Translations under genes and position numbers: made by a program
The notes under the pieces: model-generated
Databases searched by the model: none
Told to the model about the DNA's origin: nothing
What the model saw: the letters and a program-made list of their open reading frames with translations, nothing else
Assembly: GCA_009712635.1 (NCBI GenBank)
Contig: WASS01000018.1
Span: 29,695 to 93,694 of the forward strand
Direction of reading: 5' to 3'
Origin: Hungatella sp.
GTDB lineage: Bacteria; Bacillota; Clostridia; Lachnospirales; Lachnospiraceae
Length of the DNA: 64,000 nt
Shown: positions 9,122 through 17,706 of the stretch, in pieces
Numbering within the stretch: the first letter of the stretch is position 1
Layout: the number at the start of each line of letters is the position of its first letter

Positions 9122-9183
9122 ATTGTCTGCTCCTTTCTGTTTTTCCTGATTTAAAGGAAAAGAGGCGTATCCCTATAGAAACA

Positions 9184-9223
9184 CAAAAGACACAAAGGGT
9201 TCAGAACGCCTTCGTGTCTTTTG
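9184..9223. repeat. Long inverted repeat between divergent genes
   Basis: Arms CAAAAGACAC-A-AAGG and CCTT-C-GTGTCTTTTG (14 of 15 paired) enclose a 10-base loop. It lacks a T tract on either side, so it is a poor terminator. It lies between the AraC gene and the promoter of the operon it probably controls; a regulatory structure or binding site is possible. Confidence 0.5.
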
Positions 9224-9293
9224 ATGCATTTTATCACTTTCCTTTTTCAAGGTCAAGAAATATTCTCAATTAAAGCCTGTCAGTTCTTTCCTT

Positions 9294-9323
9294 TTGACTT
9301 CCGATTTTTACAATACATATATA
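9294..9323 (+). promoter_or_regulatory. Probable sigma-A promoter of the amine-oxidation operon
   Basis: TTGACT (9294-9299) is followed after 18 bases by TATATA (9318-9323). A small dyad ACTGT-AAA-ACAGT (9323-9335) covers the expected transcription start and could be an operator. Confidence 0.55.
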
Positions 9324-9361
9324 CTGTAAAACAGTTAGAATGACAAAAAAGACAGCGAGGT

Positions 9362-9391
9362 CTTATGATTCCATATCATAAGGCTTTTTTT
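9362..9391 (+). terminator. Terminator-like hairpin inside the operon leader (possible attenuator)
   Basis: CTTATGAT-N5-ATCATAAG is followed by GC and seven T residues, the form of an intrinsic terminator. It lies downstream of the promoter at 9294 and only a few bases before the ribosome site of the first gene. Confidence 0.6.
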
Positions 9392-9410
9392 AATGAAAGG
9401 AGGTACATAG

Positions 9411-9803
9411 GTGAAACGTATCAACTTTTCCTCCGGTGCTCCGTTAGAAGAGCTGGTGGGATACTCCAGAATGGTAAAAATCGGAGAACATATCTATATC
9501 GGGGGCACTACCGCCGTCCTGCCGGATGGAACCGTCCACGGAGATACAGCACTGGAACAGGCAGATTATATCTTCCGGAAGTTTATTAACTTATTAAAAG
9601 AAGCAGGGGCAAATGCCAGTGATGTTATAAAAATTAAGGCTTATGTTACTGATATGAGTTTAGCAAAGGAAGTGGGGGAAGCCTACTCCCGTTATTTTAA
9701 AGAAGTCCGTCCTTTATTTACCATGGTCGAGACGCCTAAACTCAACCGCCCTACTCAAATGGTTGAGATCGAGCTGGAAGCGATCATAACTGATGAAAAT
9801 TAA
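9411..9803 (+). CDS. RidA/YjgF/UK114-family protein lacking the canonical Arg
   Basis: The 130-residue protein has the Rid fold signature: GEHIYIGGTTA near 25, LLKEAGANASDVIKIKAYVTD at 61-81, and the C-terminal VEIELEAI. Classical RidA hydrolyses reactive enamines/imines with an Arg in a PARS-type motif. The matching stretch here reads RPLFTMV, so that Arg seems to be absent; this suggests a Rid4-7-like subgroup. It starts at GTG 9411 after AAAGGAGGT. It is the first gene of an operon for an FAD-dependent amine or amino-acid oxidising complex, where imine products are expected. Exact activity is unknown. Confidence 0.85.
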   Translation: MKRINFSSGAPLEELVGYSRMVKIGEHIYIGGTTAVLPDGTVHGDTALEQADYIFRKFINLLKEAGANASDVIKIKAYVTDMSLAKEVGEAYSRYFKEVRPLFTMVETPKLNRPTQMVEIELEAIITDEN

Positions 9804-9822
9804 GAAAGAAGAGGTAAAACAT

Positions 9823-10959
9823 ATGGCTTATCCTGAAGTTGATTTTATTTATCTGAATGAAGAAGACATGGTAAAAGCAGGAGTTACGGATATGAAAGGC
9901 TGTGTTGATGCCATGGAGGAGATGTTCCGGCTGTTGAAAGCAGGGGATTTCCGGATGGGTGGTTCCAATGCCAATTCACATGGTATTATGATGACATTTC
10001 CGGAAGCTTCTCCATTTCCAAATATGCCCACAGACGGACCCGACAGACGATTTATGGCAATGCCCGCCTACCTTGGCGGTAAGTTTGATATGGCAGGTAT
10101 GAAATGGTACGGTTCTAACACAGAGAACCGGAAGAAGGGGCTTCCCAGATCCATTCTTATGCTGACACTGAACGATAAGGACACAGGGGCTCCACTTGCC
10201 TATATGTCAGCAAATATTTTAAGTGCATTCCGCACTGGAGCAGTGCCAGGGGTTGGAATCAAGTATTTTTCAAGAGTAGATTCCAAAGTGGTAGGTATCA
10301 TCGGACCTGGCGTTATGAGCAAAACCGCTTTTGATGCTGCAATGGCAGTAAGAGATCAGATTGATACGGTAAAAATAAAGGGACGTAGCCAGAAATCCAT
10401 AGATGGATTCATCCAGTATGTCAGGGATAAATATCCTCAGATCAAAGAACTGATTGTGGTGGATACGGAGGAAGAAGCGGTCAGGGATGCAGATATTGTA
10501 AGTATTGCCACCTCCAGCCCAACGGGAGATCCTTCCCTGTATTCTTATATCAAGGAAGAATGGATCAAACCAGGAGCAATCCTCTGCTGTCCGGCAGCTG
10601 CCAGATTTGATGACGACTTTATCTTAAACAGGGCAAGAAACGTGGCAGATAACATTCAGTTATACGAAGCCTGGGCAGAAGAACTCCCCTATCCTTCCTA
10701 CAACTCCGTTCCCATACCTGCTGTTCACTGCATGGATTTAATAAAAGACGGACTTATGAAGGCCGATCAGGTGGATGATCTGGGAGATGTACTTACCGGT
10801 AAGGTTCCTGTTCACAGAAAAGAGAATGAAATCGTGATTTATTCCGTGGGGGGAATGCCCATTGAGGATGTGGCGTGGGGAACCATTGTTTACAGAAATG
10901 CTCTTAAAAATGGAATAGGAACCAGACTGAACCTTTGGAAAGAACCTTACCTTGCTTAA
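9823..10959 (+). CDS. Ornithine cyclodeaminase / mu-crystallin family protein
   Basis: The product is about 378 residues, with the family's central NAD(P)-binding fold around VVGIIGPGVMSKTAFDAA (near 160-177) and an N-terminal substrate part ending in MLTLNDKDTGAPLAYMSAN. Relatives reduce cyclic imines, form imines from ornithine, or have been assigned as subunits of amine-oxidising systems. I choose ATG 9823 (MAYPEV), 7 bases after AGAAGAGGT, rather than an in-frame ATG overlapping the Rid gene. It is embedded between the Rid gene and iron-sulfur/FAD oxidoreductase genes, suggesting it processes or reduces imine products. Substrate is not identified. Confidence 0.87.
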   Translation: MAYPEVDFIYLNEEDMVKAGVTDMKGCVDAMEEMFRLLKAGDFRMGGSNANSHGIMMTFPEASPFPNMPTDGPDRRFMAMPAYLGGKFDMAGMKWYGSNTENRKKGLPRSILMLTLNDKDTGAPLAYMSANILSAFRTGAVPGVGIKYFSRVDSKVVGIIGPGVMSKTAFDAAMAVRDQIDTVKIKGRSQKSIDGFIQYVRDKYPQIKELIVVDTEEEAVRDADIVSIATSSPTGDPSLYSYIKEEWIKPGAILCCPAAARFDDDFILNRARNVADNIQLYEAWAEELPYPSYNSVPIPAVHCMDLIKDGLMKADQVDDLGDVLTGKVPVHRKENEIVIYSVGGMPIEDVAWGTIVYRNALKNGIGTRLNLWKEPYLA

Positions 10960-10984
10960 AAATTCAGGAACAGGAGCTGACGAT

Positions 10985-11302
10985 ATGAGAATTGAAGAAC
11001 ACCCAATACTGGGAAAACCGGAAGAGAGAAAAGTCATTTCATTTATATACGATGGTACACCTCTTTCCGGTTATGAAGGGGAACCAATCGCCATGGCTCT
11101 GGAAGCTGCAGGCATTATGATTCATCGATATACAAGAAAATACCATAAGCCAAGAGGAGTCTTCTGTGCAATCGGCCGCTGTACAGACTGTGTTATGGTT
11201 GTAGACGGAATACCCAATGTCAGAACCTGCATCACTCCTTTAAAGGAAGGCATGGTTGTACAAACCCAGTACGGGGTATCGGCACAGGAGGAATCAACAT
11301 GA
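10985..11302 (+). CDS. 2Fe-2S binding protein, HcnA-like small subunit
   Basis: This protein of about 105 residues belongs to the Fer2_4 type found in HcnA and in the gamma/alpha parts of FAD-dependent amino-acid dehydrogenase complexes. The cysteines are visible in FCAIGRCTDC and, 12 residues on, RTC. The start is ATG 10985 (MRIEEHPI), 8 bases after AGGAG; an ATG further upstream lies inside the preceding gene. It overlaps the next gene by four bases (ATGA), indicating translational coupling with the FAD/NAD oxidoreductase subunit. It should carry electrons within the complex. Confidence 0.88.
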   Translation: MRIEEHPILGKPEERKVISFIYDGTPLSGYEGEPIAMALEAAGIMIHRYTRKYHKPRGVFCAIGRCTDCVMVVDGIPNVRTCITPLKEGMVVQTQYGVSAQEEST

Positions 11303-12885
11303 ATCGATTTGATTTGATTATTATAGGAGCCGGTCCTGCAGGTCTGTCCGCTGCCATCAGCGCGGCTAAAAACGGACTGTCAGTCATTGTGTTCGATGAA
11401 AATTCCAAACCTGGGGGACAGCTCTTTAAACAGATTCATAAGTTCTTTGGCTCGAAAGAACATAAGGCAAAGATCCGGGGATTTCGGATCGGAGAAGAAT
11501 TATTAAAAGAAGCAGAAGATTTAAAGGTAACAGTCGTGTTAAATGCAATTGTAACAGGTCTTTATCAGGATAAGGAAATAACCGTAAAGATTGGTGAAGA
11601 AATCTGCCACTATAAGGGAGATGCCGTGATTGTTGCTACCGGAGCCACGGAAAATATGGTTCCCTTTGAAGGCTGGACACTTCCCGGTGTCATAGGGGCG
11701 GGAGCTTCCCAGACCATGATGAATCTACACCACATTAAACCGGGAAACAGGGTTCTGATGCTTGGAACCGGAAACGTGGGGCTGGTGGTCAGCTTCCAGC
11801 TGCTTCAGGCAGGCTGTCAGGTTGCCGCACTTGTAGATGCCGCTCCAAAAATAGGGGGATACGGTGTGCATGCGGCCAAAGTTGCAAGATGCGGTGTTCC
11901 ATTTTACCTCTCCCATACCATTCTTAAAGCGGAAGGCGAGGATCGTGTCAGAGGAGTCGTAATTGGAGAGGTGGATTCTTCCTTTCAATTGATTCCCGGC
12001 ACAGAAAAGCATTTTTCTGTTGATACAATCTGTCTTGCAGTAGGCCTGTCTCCCATGTCACAGCTGCTTCATATGGCAGGCTGCAAGATGCAGGATACTC
12101 CCCTTGGATATGTTCCAGTGATTGATGAAAATGGTGAAACCAGCATACCCGGCATTTATGCAGCAGGAGATGTTTCCGGTATTGAAGAGGCCAGTTCTGC
12201 CATGATAGAGGGGCGGATTGCAGGAACAAAAGCTGCACAGTATCTGGGTTTCCTTACAGAGGAGAGGGCAAAAGAAACAACTGCAGAATTAGAACTGGCA
12301 TTAGACCGTTTAAGAAAAGGCATGTTTGCACCGGAAAACCGGGGAAAGAAAATCGCTCTGACCGATGAGGGCATTCCGGTTTCAGAAAGCCTTTTAACCA
12401 ATGGATATTTAGACGAAACGGATTTAGACCGTTTTCCTGGAATTGCAAAAGGAAAGGGAATCCACCCGGTCATGGAATGCACCCAGAACATTCCATGTAA
12501 CCCATGCCAGGAAGCATGCCCCAGAAAATGTATTAAAATCGGGGATACCATTACGTCACTTCCAGTCATTGATAAAGAAAATATATGCAGCGGCTGTGGT
12601 ATGTGCGTTGCTTCCTGTTCCGGCCAGGCAATCTTTCTTTTAAACGAGGATTATGAGCCAGGTTACGCTTCGGTTACTCTCCCCTATGAATTCCTTCCAA
12701 TACCATTGAAGGGGGATACAGGATCAGCGCTTGACCGAAGTGGAAAAGAGGTATGCCAGGCAGAGATTATTGAGGTAAAAACGCTGAAAGCCTTCGATCA
12801 TACCACCTTACTCACCATGAAGATACCACTTGATATGGCAATGAAAGCAAGGTTTTATAAAAGCAGGGGGGATAGCCATGAATAA
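11299..12885 (+). CDS. FAD/NAD(P)-dependent oxidoreductase with C-terminal ferredoxin domain (HcnB-like)
   Basis: The 528-residue protein begins with an FAD-binding Rossmann motif IIGAGPAGLSAAISAA and has a second dinucleotide motif MLGTGNVGLVVSF near 155. An FAD ATG-type motif VIVATGATEN and IYAAGDVSG follow. The last 140 residues hold a ferredoxin-like region with cysteines in CNPCQEACPRKC and CSGCGMCVASC, enough for two 4Fe-4S clusters. HcnB-like or opine/hydroxyproline dehydrogenase alpha subunits normally end in a BFD domain; here that domain is a separate gene immediately downstream. It likely passes electrons from the DadA-like subunit to NAD or ferredoxin. Confidence 0.88.
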   Translation: MNRFDLIIIGAGPAGLSAAISAAKNGLSVIVFDENSKPGGQLFKQIHKFFGSKEHKAKIRGFRIGEELLKEAEDLKVTVVLNAIVTGLYQDKEITVKIGEEICHYKGDAVIVATGATENMVPFEGWTLPGVIGAGASQTMMNLHHIKPGNRVLMLGTGNVGLVVSFQLLQAGCQVAALVDAAPKIGGYGVHAAKVARCGVPFYLSHTILKAEGEDRVRGVVIGEVDSSFQLIPGTEKHFSVDTICLAVGLSPMSQLLHMAGCKMQDTPLGYVPVIDENGETSIPGIYAAGDVSGIEEASSAMIEGRIAGTKAAQYLGFLTEERAKETTAELELALDRLRKGMFAPENRGKKIALTDEGIPVSESLLTNGYLDETDLDRFPGIAKGKGIHPVMECTQNIPCNPCQEACPRKCIKIGDTITSLPVIDKENICSGCGMCVASCSGQAIFLLNEDYEPGYASVTLPYEFLPIPLKGDTGSALDRSGKEVCQAEIIEVKTLKAFDHTTLLTMKIPLDMAMKARFYKSRGDSHE

Positions 12886-13204
12886 ACGAAATGACCGCTT
12901 TGCAGACATCGGACCACTAATGCCCCAGCCAGATGATGATATGATTATCTGCCGCTGTGAAGAAGTCACGAAAGGCGAAATCCGAAAGGCTGTTCATGAT
13001 GGCATGTTTACATTAACCGAGATTCGAAGATATTTAAGAACAGGCATGGGGCTTTGCCAGGGACAGACCTGCTCAAAACTGGTGAAGTCCATTGTAGCAA
13101 AGGAACTGGGGCTTACCCCGGGTGATATAGAACCGGCAGTATCCCGTGCACCTATGAGGCCCGTAGAAATGAAAATTTTAGGCAATGACAGAAAGGAGGT
13201 CTGA
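12878..13204 (+). CDS. BFD-like 2Fe-2S binding protein
   Basis: This 108-residue protein carries the bacterioferritin-associated-ferredoxin-like motif CRCEEV (near 27-32) and a second pair in GLCQGQTCSKLV (near 60). Such BFD domains are often fused to the C-terminus of HcnB/opine oxidase subunits. Here it is free-standing and overlaps the preceding gene by eight bases. It probably supplies a 2Fe-2S centre that links the two FAD subunits of the complex. Confidence 0.87.
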   Translation: MNKRNDRFADIGPLMPQPDDDMIICRCEEVTKGEIRKAVHDGMFTLTEIRRYLRTGMGLCQGQTCSKLVKSIVAKELGLTPGDIEPAVSRAPMRPVEMKILGNDRKEV

Positions 13205-13208
13205 TGGA

Positions 13209-14336
13209 ATGGGAAACTGCGCAGATGTAATTATCATAGGCAGCGGAATTATTGGAAATGCAACCGCTTATTATCTGGCGGATAAGGGCTGTTCTGTCAT
13301 AGTCCTGGAAAAAAGCGACCATATCGGAGGCGGTGGTTCTTCCAGAAATGGAGGCGGTGTCCGCCAGTCAGGCAGAGACAGGCGGGAGCTTCCCCTGGCA
13401 ATGTACGGAGCTGCCAACCTTTGGCCCACCCTTTCTGAAGAGCTTGGAATGGATGTGGAATATTATCAGAAAGGCAATTTGCGCCTTGGGAAAACAGAAG
13501 ATCATCTAAAAATACTAAAGGGTCTTACTGACCGTGCAAGCGCCCAGGGTCTTGGAGTCACCATGATTGACCAAAAAGAAGCAAGGGATATCTGTCCTTA
13601 CCTCTCCGATGAGGTAATTGGAGCAAGCTGGTGTCCCACCGATGGTCATGCCAATCCCATGCTTGCGACTCTTGCCTATTACAGAAAGGCAAGACAGCTG
13701 GGTGTGCATTTTATCACTGGAGAAACTGTGATTGAGATAAAAAAATACAAGGGAAAAGCAAGGCAGGTTATTACTGACAATAACGTGTATGAAGGTGGGA
13801 CCATCATACTGGCAGCCGGATATGAAAGCCGTAAAATTGCAGCTTCCGTGGGAGTGGATATTCCCATGACTCAGGCACTTTTAGAGGTTTTAGTCACAGA
13901 GGCCCAGCCCCCCATGTTCTATCAGATGCTGGGCACTGCAATGGCTGATTTCTACGGACACCAAAGCACTCACGGATCCTTTGTCTTTGGCGGTTCCTCC
14001 GGGTTTGAGGACTTTAACAAAAGCAATGGAACCCCTCTAACCAATAGTCAGACCGCCTCCTGCATCTGCCGTGGCATTATGAAATATTTTCCCTGCCTCT
14101 CAAATGCAAAGATTGTAAGAACATGGGCAGGATTCATTGATGTCTGCGCCGATCATGTCCCTGTAATCAGCCATGTGGAGGAAGTCCCGGGACTAATTCT
14201 TGCCTGTGCATTTACCGGTCATGGATTTGGTATCTCTCCTACGGTGGGGACGATTTTATCCCAGATGGCCACTGGAGAAGAACCTGTTTTAAGCATTAAA
14301 GATTTCCGGTACGACCGGTTTCATACAAAGATCTGA
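13209..14336 (+). CDS. FAD-dependent amino-acid/amine oxidoreductase (DAO/DadA family)
   Basis: A protein of about 375 residues with N-terminal FAD motif IIGSGIIGNATAYYLADKG and the family's GGxxR-like region SSRNGGGVRQSGRD (near 50), ending with FTGHGFGISPTVG, the C-terminal FAD contact. DAO-family subunits oxidise secondary or primary amines such as D-amino acids, sarcosine, proline or hydroxyproline. ATG 13209 (MGNCADV) lies 8 bases after AAAGGAGGT. It is the catalytic beta-type subunit of the complex encoded by the preceding three genes. The specific substrate cannot be read from sequence. Confidence 0.88.
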   Translation: MGNCADVIIIGSGIIGNATAYYLADKGCSVIVLEKSDHIGGGGSSRNGGGVRQSGRDRRELPLAMYGAANLWPTLSEELGMDVEYYQKGNLRLGKTEDHLKILKGLTDRASAQGLGVTMIDQKEARDICPYLSDEVIGASWCPTDGHANPMLATLAYYRKARQLGVHFITGETVIEIKKYKGKARQVITDNNVYEGGTIILAAGYESRKIAASVGVDIPMTQALLEVLVTEAQPPMFYQMLGTAMADFYGHQSTHGSFVFGGSSGFEDFNKSNGTPLTNSQTASCICRGIMKYFPCLSNAKIVRTWAGFIDVCADHVPVISHVEEVPGLILACAFTGHGFGISPTVGTILSQMATGEEPVLSIKDFRYDRFHTKI

Positions 14337-14343
14337 CCCAATG

Positions 14344-14379
14344 ACAAAGACGTCTTATTTTAAGATGTCTTTGTTTTTT
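14344..14379 (+). terminator. Terminator between the oxidoreductase genes and the permease
   Basis: ACAAAGACGTCTTA-TTT-TAAGATGTCTTTGT with one wobble pair is followed by a T run. Read-through may supply the permease gene 31 bases further on. Confidence 0.85.
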
Positions 14380-14410
14380 CACTTCACTGACCACATAAAG
14401 GAGGAGCTAT

Positions 14411-15829
14411 ATGAACAGTAAAAAAATGGGACTTGGAAGTGCAGTTTCCGTATGTGTTGGATTAATCGTGGCAACCAGCTGTCTTCTGTCACTGGGACTT
14501 GGTACCGGACTTGCCGGAAAAGGCTTTATCTCTGCCATGTTTATTGTTGTAATTTTAAATATTCTTCTTGCACTTTCATTTCGTGAACTTCACGATTTAA
14601 TGCCGGAGGCGGAAGGCGGACTGGGGCAGTATACACTGGCGGGACTGGGACCAGTTCCGTCCATTGTTTCCAATCTTTCCGCCTATGTTATCACCAATAT
14701 GCTGGCCGGTTCCGTAGAGCTTGCCATGTGCGGACTGGTCATTCAGGAAACCTTTTTAAAAGGAGTTCCTGTACTGGTAATCAGTCTGTCCCTTCTTGCT
14801 TTTTTAACCATTGTCAATTATCTGGGAGTTGATATCTTTGCTAAAATACAAAATTTAACTGTTATAGCACTCATCGGTTCTCTTATACTGCTGGGAGTCA
14901 TCAGTGCATTTAAATTAGGAGTGGGTACTCCCCTTGCTCCCGGCGCACAGACTCCTCCTGTTGTAACGGGATTTTCAGGAATCCTGTCTCTCACTGCATT
15001 GGCATTTTGGATGTTTATCGGGATAGAATTTGTAATTCCGGTATCAAAGGATTTAAAAAATCCGAAACGGGATGTTCCTCTTGCCATGATCCTTGGCGTA
15101 TGCCTTCTTTTTATTGTTCAGAGCTTATTAAGCATCGGCATGAGAAACTACGTTTCACTGGAAGAACTACGTTCCAGCAGCATGCCTCATATTATCTACG
15201 CTGAGCGGGTTATGGGAAAAGCCGGCAGCTACTGGATGGGGCTTATCACCATACTGGCCGGGGTCAGTACCATCAATACTGTACTGGGAAGCGTAACCAG
15301 AATTTTAAGCGGTATGGCAGATGCCGGTTTAATGCCGTCTTATTTTAGCAAAAAAAATAAAAGCGGAACTCCCACACCAGGACTTTTCCTTATGACAGGA
15401 GTCATCTCTTTTATATTGGTAAGCGGTATTGCAAACTATTCCGGTCTAACCAATTTCCTGCTTGCAGCCTCCTGTTTCTGGCTCACCTCCTATATTCTGG
15501 TCAATCTTACCGTCCTGGTGCTGCGCAGGCGTTATCCCAATGCTCCGGGAAGAGATAAACGGTTTACATTATGGGGAATTCCCCAGATTATCTGTATGAT
15601 AGGAGACGTTTATATGATCTGGCATATTGCAGAGGGAGATGCCAGAATATTTATTTATAAAATATACTTTGCACTGCTTGTTATTACTTTATTTTTCGCT
15701 TTTTTCTGGGTAAAGATTGTAAAAAAGGCCGATGCCTTCCGTCCGGTTTCCCTAGATGAAATCAATGATGTGAAATTGAAAGATCAGACGGATGAAGATC
15801 AGGCTTACGCCTCCATGATGGTCAATTAA
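14411..15829 (+). CDS. APC-superfamily amino-acid/amine permease
   Basis: This 472-residue membrane protein has about twelve hydrophobic segments. It starts with MNSKKMGLGSAVSVCVGLIV, and the APC substrate motif region is GLGTGLAGKGF; EFVIPVSKDLKNPKRDVP (near 200) is typical of amino-acid permeases. It lies directly behind the oxidoreductase operon with its own AAGGAGG site, separated by a hairpin terminator, and probably imports the compound that the oxidase complex degrades. The substrate is not known. Confidence 0.87.
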   Translation: MNSKKMGLGSAVSVCVGLIVATSCLLSLGLGTGLAGKGFISAMFIVVILNILLALSFRELHDLMPEAEGGLGQYTLAGLGPVPSIVSNLSAYVITNMLAGSVELAMCGLVIQETFLKGVPVLVISLSLLAFLTIVNYLGVDIFAKIQNLTVIALIGSLILLGVISAFKLGVGTPLAPGAQTPPVVTGFSGILSLTALAFWMFIGIEFVIPVSKDLKNPKRDVPLAMILGVCLLFIVQSLLSIGMRNYVSLEELRSSSMPHIIYAERVMGKAGSYWMGLITILAGVSTINTVLGSVTRILSGMADAGLMPSYFSKKNKSGTPTPGLFLMTGVISFILVSGIANYSGLTNFLLAASCFWLTSYILVNLTVLVLRRRYPNAPGRDKRFTLWGIPQIICMIGDVYMIWHIAEGDARIFIYKIYFALLVITLFFAFFWVKIVKKADAFRPVSLDEINDVKLKDQTDEDQAYASMMVN

Positions 15830-15844
15830 ACAAATTAAACGGGC

Positions 15845-15880
15845 AGGAGGGAGAATAAAAAACTCTCCCTCCTAATTTTA
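15845..15880. terminator. Bidirectional terminator
   Basis: AGGAGGGAGA and TCTCCCTCCT form a perfect 10-base-pair stem with an A-rich loop between the convergent permease (+) and siderophore ATPase (-) genes. Confidence 0.85.
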
Positions 15881-15892
15881 TAAATGACAGAT

Positions 15893-16645
15893 TTAATAAA
15901 TTGCGATTGGCCCGTGAGGTCCCTCCATAATATTTATGTCTGTTTCAAAGATATCCGTCAGAAGCTCCGGCTTCATAATATCCTTTACAGTTCCAAAAGC
16001 GGCAATCTGTCCGTTTTTCATGGCACAGATCCGATCTGAATATTGGGCCGCAAAATTGATGTCATGAATCACGGTCAGGATGGTTCGTCCAAATTCATTG
16101 GCAGCATGTCTTAAATGCTTCATCATCTGTACGGACCTTGCAACATCTAAATTGTTCAAAGGCTCATCAAGAAGCACGTATTCCGTCTCCTGGCATAAAA
16201 CCATTGCCACATAAGCTCTTTGCCTCTGACCTCCGGAAAGCTCGTCTAAATACCGGTTCTCTAAATCACCTAAATCCAAAAAATCAATATATTTGGAGAT
16301 GATGGTTTCATCTTCCTTTGTTAATCTCCCCTTGGAATAAGGAAAGCGCCCAAAGCCCGCCAGCTGTCTCACCGTCAGTCTAGTCACAAAATGATTTTCC
16401 TGCCGTAGAATCGTAAGTATTTTTGCCAGGTCCCCTGATTTGGATTCTGAAACATTCATATTTGCCACCTTGATCTGGCCTTCATCCAGATTCAAAAGTC
16501 TGCCGATCATTAACAGTGCGGTAGATTTTCCAGCACCATTTGGTCCGATTAAGGAAGTAAGACCGGCTTTTGGTATTTGAATATTTAAAGGTCCTATTTT
16601 TACTTCATCTGAATACTTTTTTTCAACATTAAGAATCTCAATCAT
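15893..16645 (-). CDS. Siderophore ABC transporter ATP-binding protein (FepC/YclP-like)
   Basis: The 250-residue ATPase has Walker A GPNGAGKST (about 34-42), signature LSGGQRQRA, Walker B YVLLDEPLNNLD and the switch His in TVIHDINFA. This subtype belongs to the iron-siderophore/B12 importer group and most resembles YclP/CeuD. It energises uptake through the two FecCD permeases just upstream. Its ATG overlaps the stop of the preceding permease (ATGA), so the four genes form one operon. It acts on the cytoplasmic side. Confidence 0.93.
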   Translation of the reverse strand: MIEILNVEKKYSDEVKIGPLNIQIPKAGLTSLIGPNGAGKSTALLMIGRLLNLDEGQIKVANMNVSESKSGDLAKILTILRQENHFVTRLTVRQLAGFGRFPYSKGRLTKEDETIISKYIDFLDLGDLENRYLDELSGGQRQRAYVAMVLCQETEYVLLDEPLNNLDVARSVQMMKHLRHAANEFGRTILTVIHDINFAAQYSDRICAMKNGQIAAFGTVKDIMKPELLTDIFETDINIMEGPHGPIAIY

Positions 16646-17706
16646 AACGTTCCCTTTCTTAGCATGACTACTAAAAATGTAATTCCACCAAACAATTCAA
16701 TGATGATAGAAACAACTCCCTGAGCTCTGAATACATGATACATAAAAAAGTATGAGCCGGTTAAAACCAAAAAGCCTATGGCAAGAGCCATTGGGAAAAC
16801 ATATCGATGATCATAGGTCGGCACTGCCTGATATGTCATGGTAGCAACTAAAAATCCGTAGAACGTAAGGGGGCCTACCAGTGAGGTTGAAATAGACATC
16901 AGAACAGAAACTAATACAAGAGTATATATAACTCCAGACTTATGATGAACCCCAAGAGAAGTGCTGGTACCTTTTCCAAGGGACAGTACATTTAATTTTT
17001 TTGAATAAGCAAGAAGCAATATGGCAGTAACGATTACTATCGGTATGGCTACCGGAAAATATTCCGCATCTGCATTATTAACAGAACCAAATAATCTTGC
17101 CTGCAGCACATCGAACTCAGACGGTGCCAGAAGCTTTCTCATAAAGGAGGATACCGACTTAAGCCCGGTTCCAATGATAATTCCCACCAAAAGCATAAGC
17201 TGTAAATTACCATACTTTCCGGATAGCAGCCAGCCATAAAGGATTAAGCACATAATAACCATGATCGCCACCTGAAACAGAAACGGTCCAACCCCTCTGA
17301 ATTTTATAAATACACCGGCACCAAAAAAGAACATAGTACTGGTATGTATGGTCGAGTAAAGTGCCTCAAACCCTAAAAGCGAAGGCGTAAGAATCCGGTT
17401 ATTGGTACTGGACTGGAATGCAACGGTTGCTAAGCTCTGGCAAACAGCAGCAATGATCATCGCAATAATGGCGGTCAGCCTCCGTTTCACAATGGGGACA
17501 AAGGAGGGCGAACCCATGGGAACCGGATTGTTATAAACCAAAAGCCCATAAGTGGCAAGTGATCCTAAAACAAAAAGAGTTATCAGTAATATCCAATAAC
17601 GCGTCTCCTCTTTTCTGGAACGAAACGCTTTGGCCGATCTTTTTCTATTATCAACTCCGGGATTCATCCCGGTATTTTTATTATTATATATAATTTCGCT
17701 CATCAT
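16642..17706 (-). CDS. FecCD-family siderophore permease (YclO-like)
   Basis: This 354-residue permease has a charged N-terminal extension (about 1-35) and about eight or nine membrane segments. The family's ATPase-contact region appears in YSKKLNVLSLGKGTSTSLGV near 230. It pairs with the other FecCD permease encoded upstream. Both ends overlap neighbours by four bases, indicating coupled translation. It transports ferric siderophore or haem-like substrates; YclNOPQ of Bacillus takes up petrobactin, but this substrate is not established here. Confidence 0.92.
   Translation of the reverse strand: MMSEIIYNNKNTGMNPGVDNRKRSAKAFRSRKEETRYWILLITLFVLGSLATYGLLVYNNPVPMGSPSFVPIVKRRLTAIIAMIIAAVCQSLATVAFQSSTNNRILTPSLLGFEALYSTIHTSTMFFFGAGVFIKFRGVGPFLFQVAIMVIMCLILYGWLLSGKYGNLQLMLLVGIIIGTGLKSVSSFMRKLLAPSEFDVLQARLFGSVNNADAEYFPVAIPIVIVTAILLLAYSKKLNVLSLGKGTSTSLGVHHKSGVIYTLVLVSVLMSISTSLVGPLTFYGFLVATMTYQAVPTYDHRYVFPMALAIGFLVLTGSYFFMYHVFRAQGVVSIIIELFGGITFLVVMLRKGTL

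Noticed and set aside
9184..9223. Long inverted repeat considered as a terminator
   Set aside because: No T tract on either side and it lies between divergent genes, so I list it only as a repeat.
9365..9589. A 74-codon frame over the Rid gene start
   Set aside because: It lies in another frame of the Rid gene and has no domain; the GTG start at 9411 with AAAGGAGGT explains the region.
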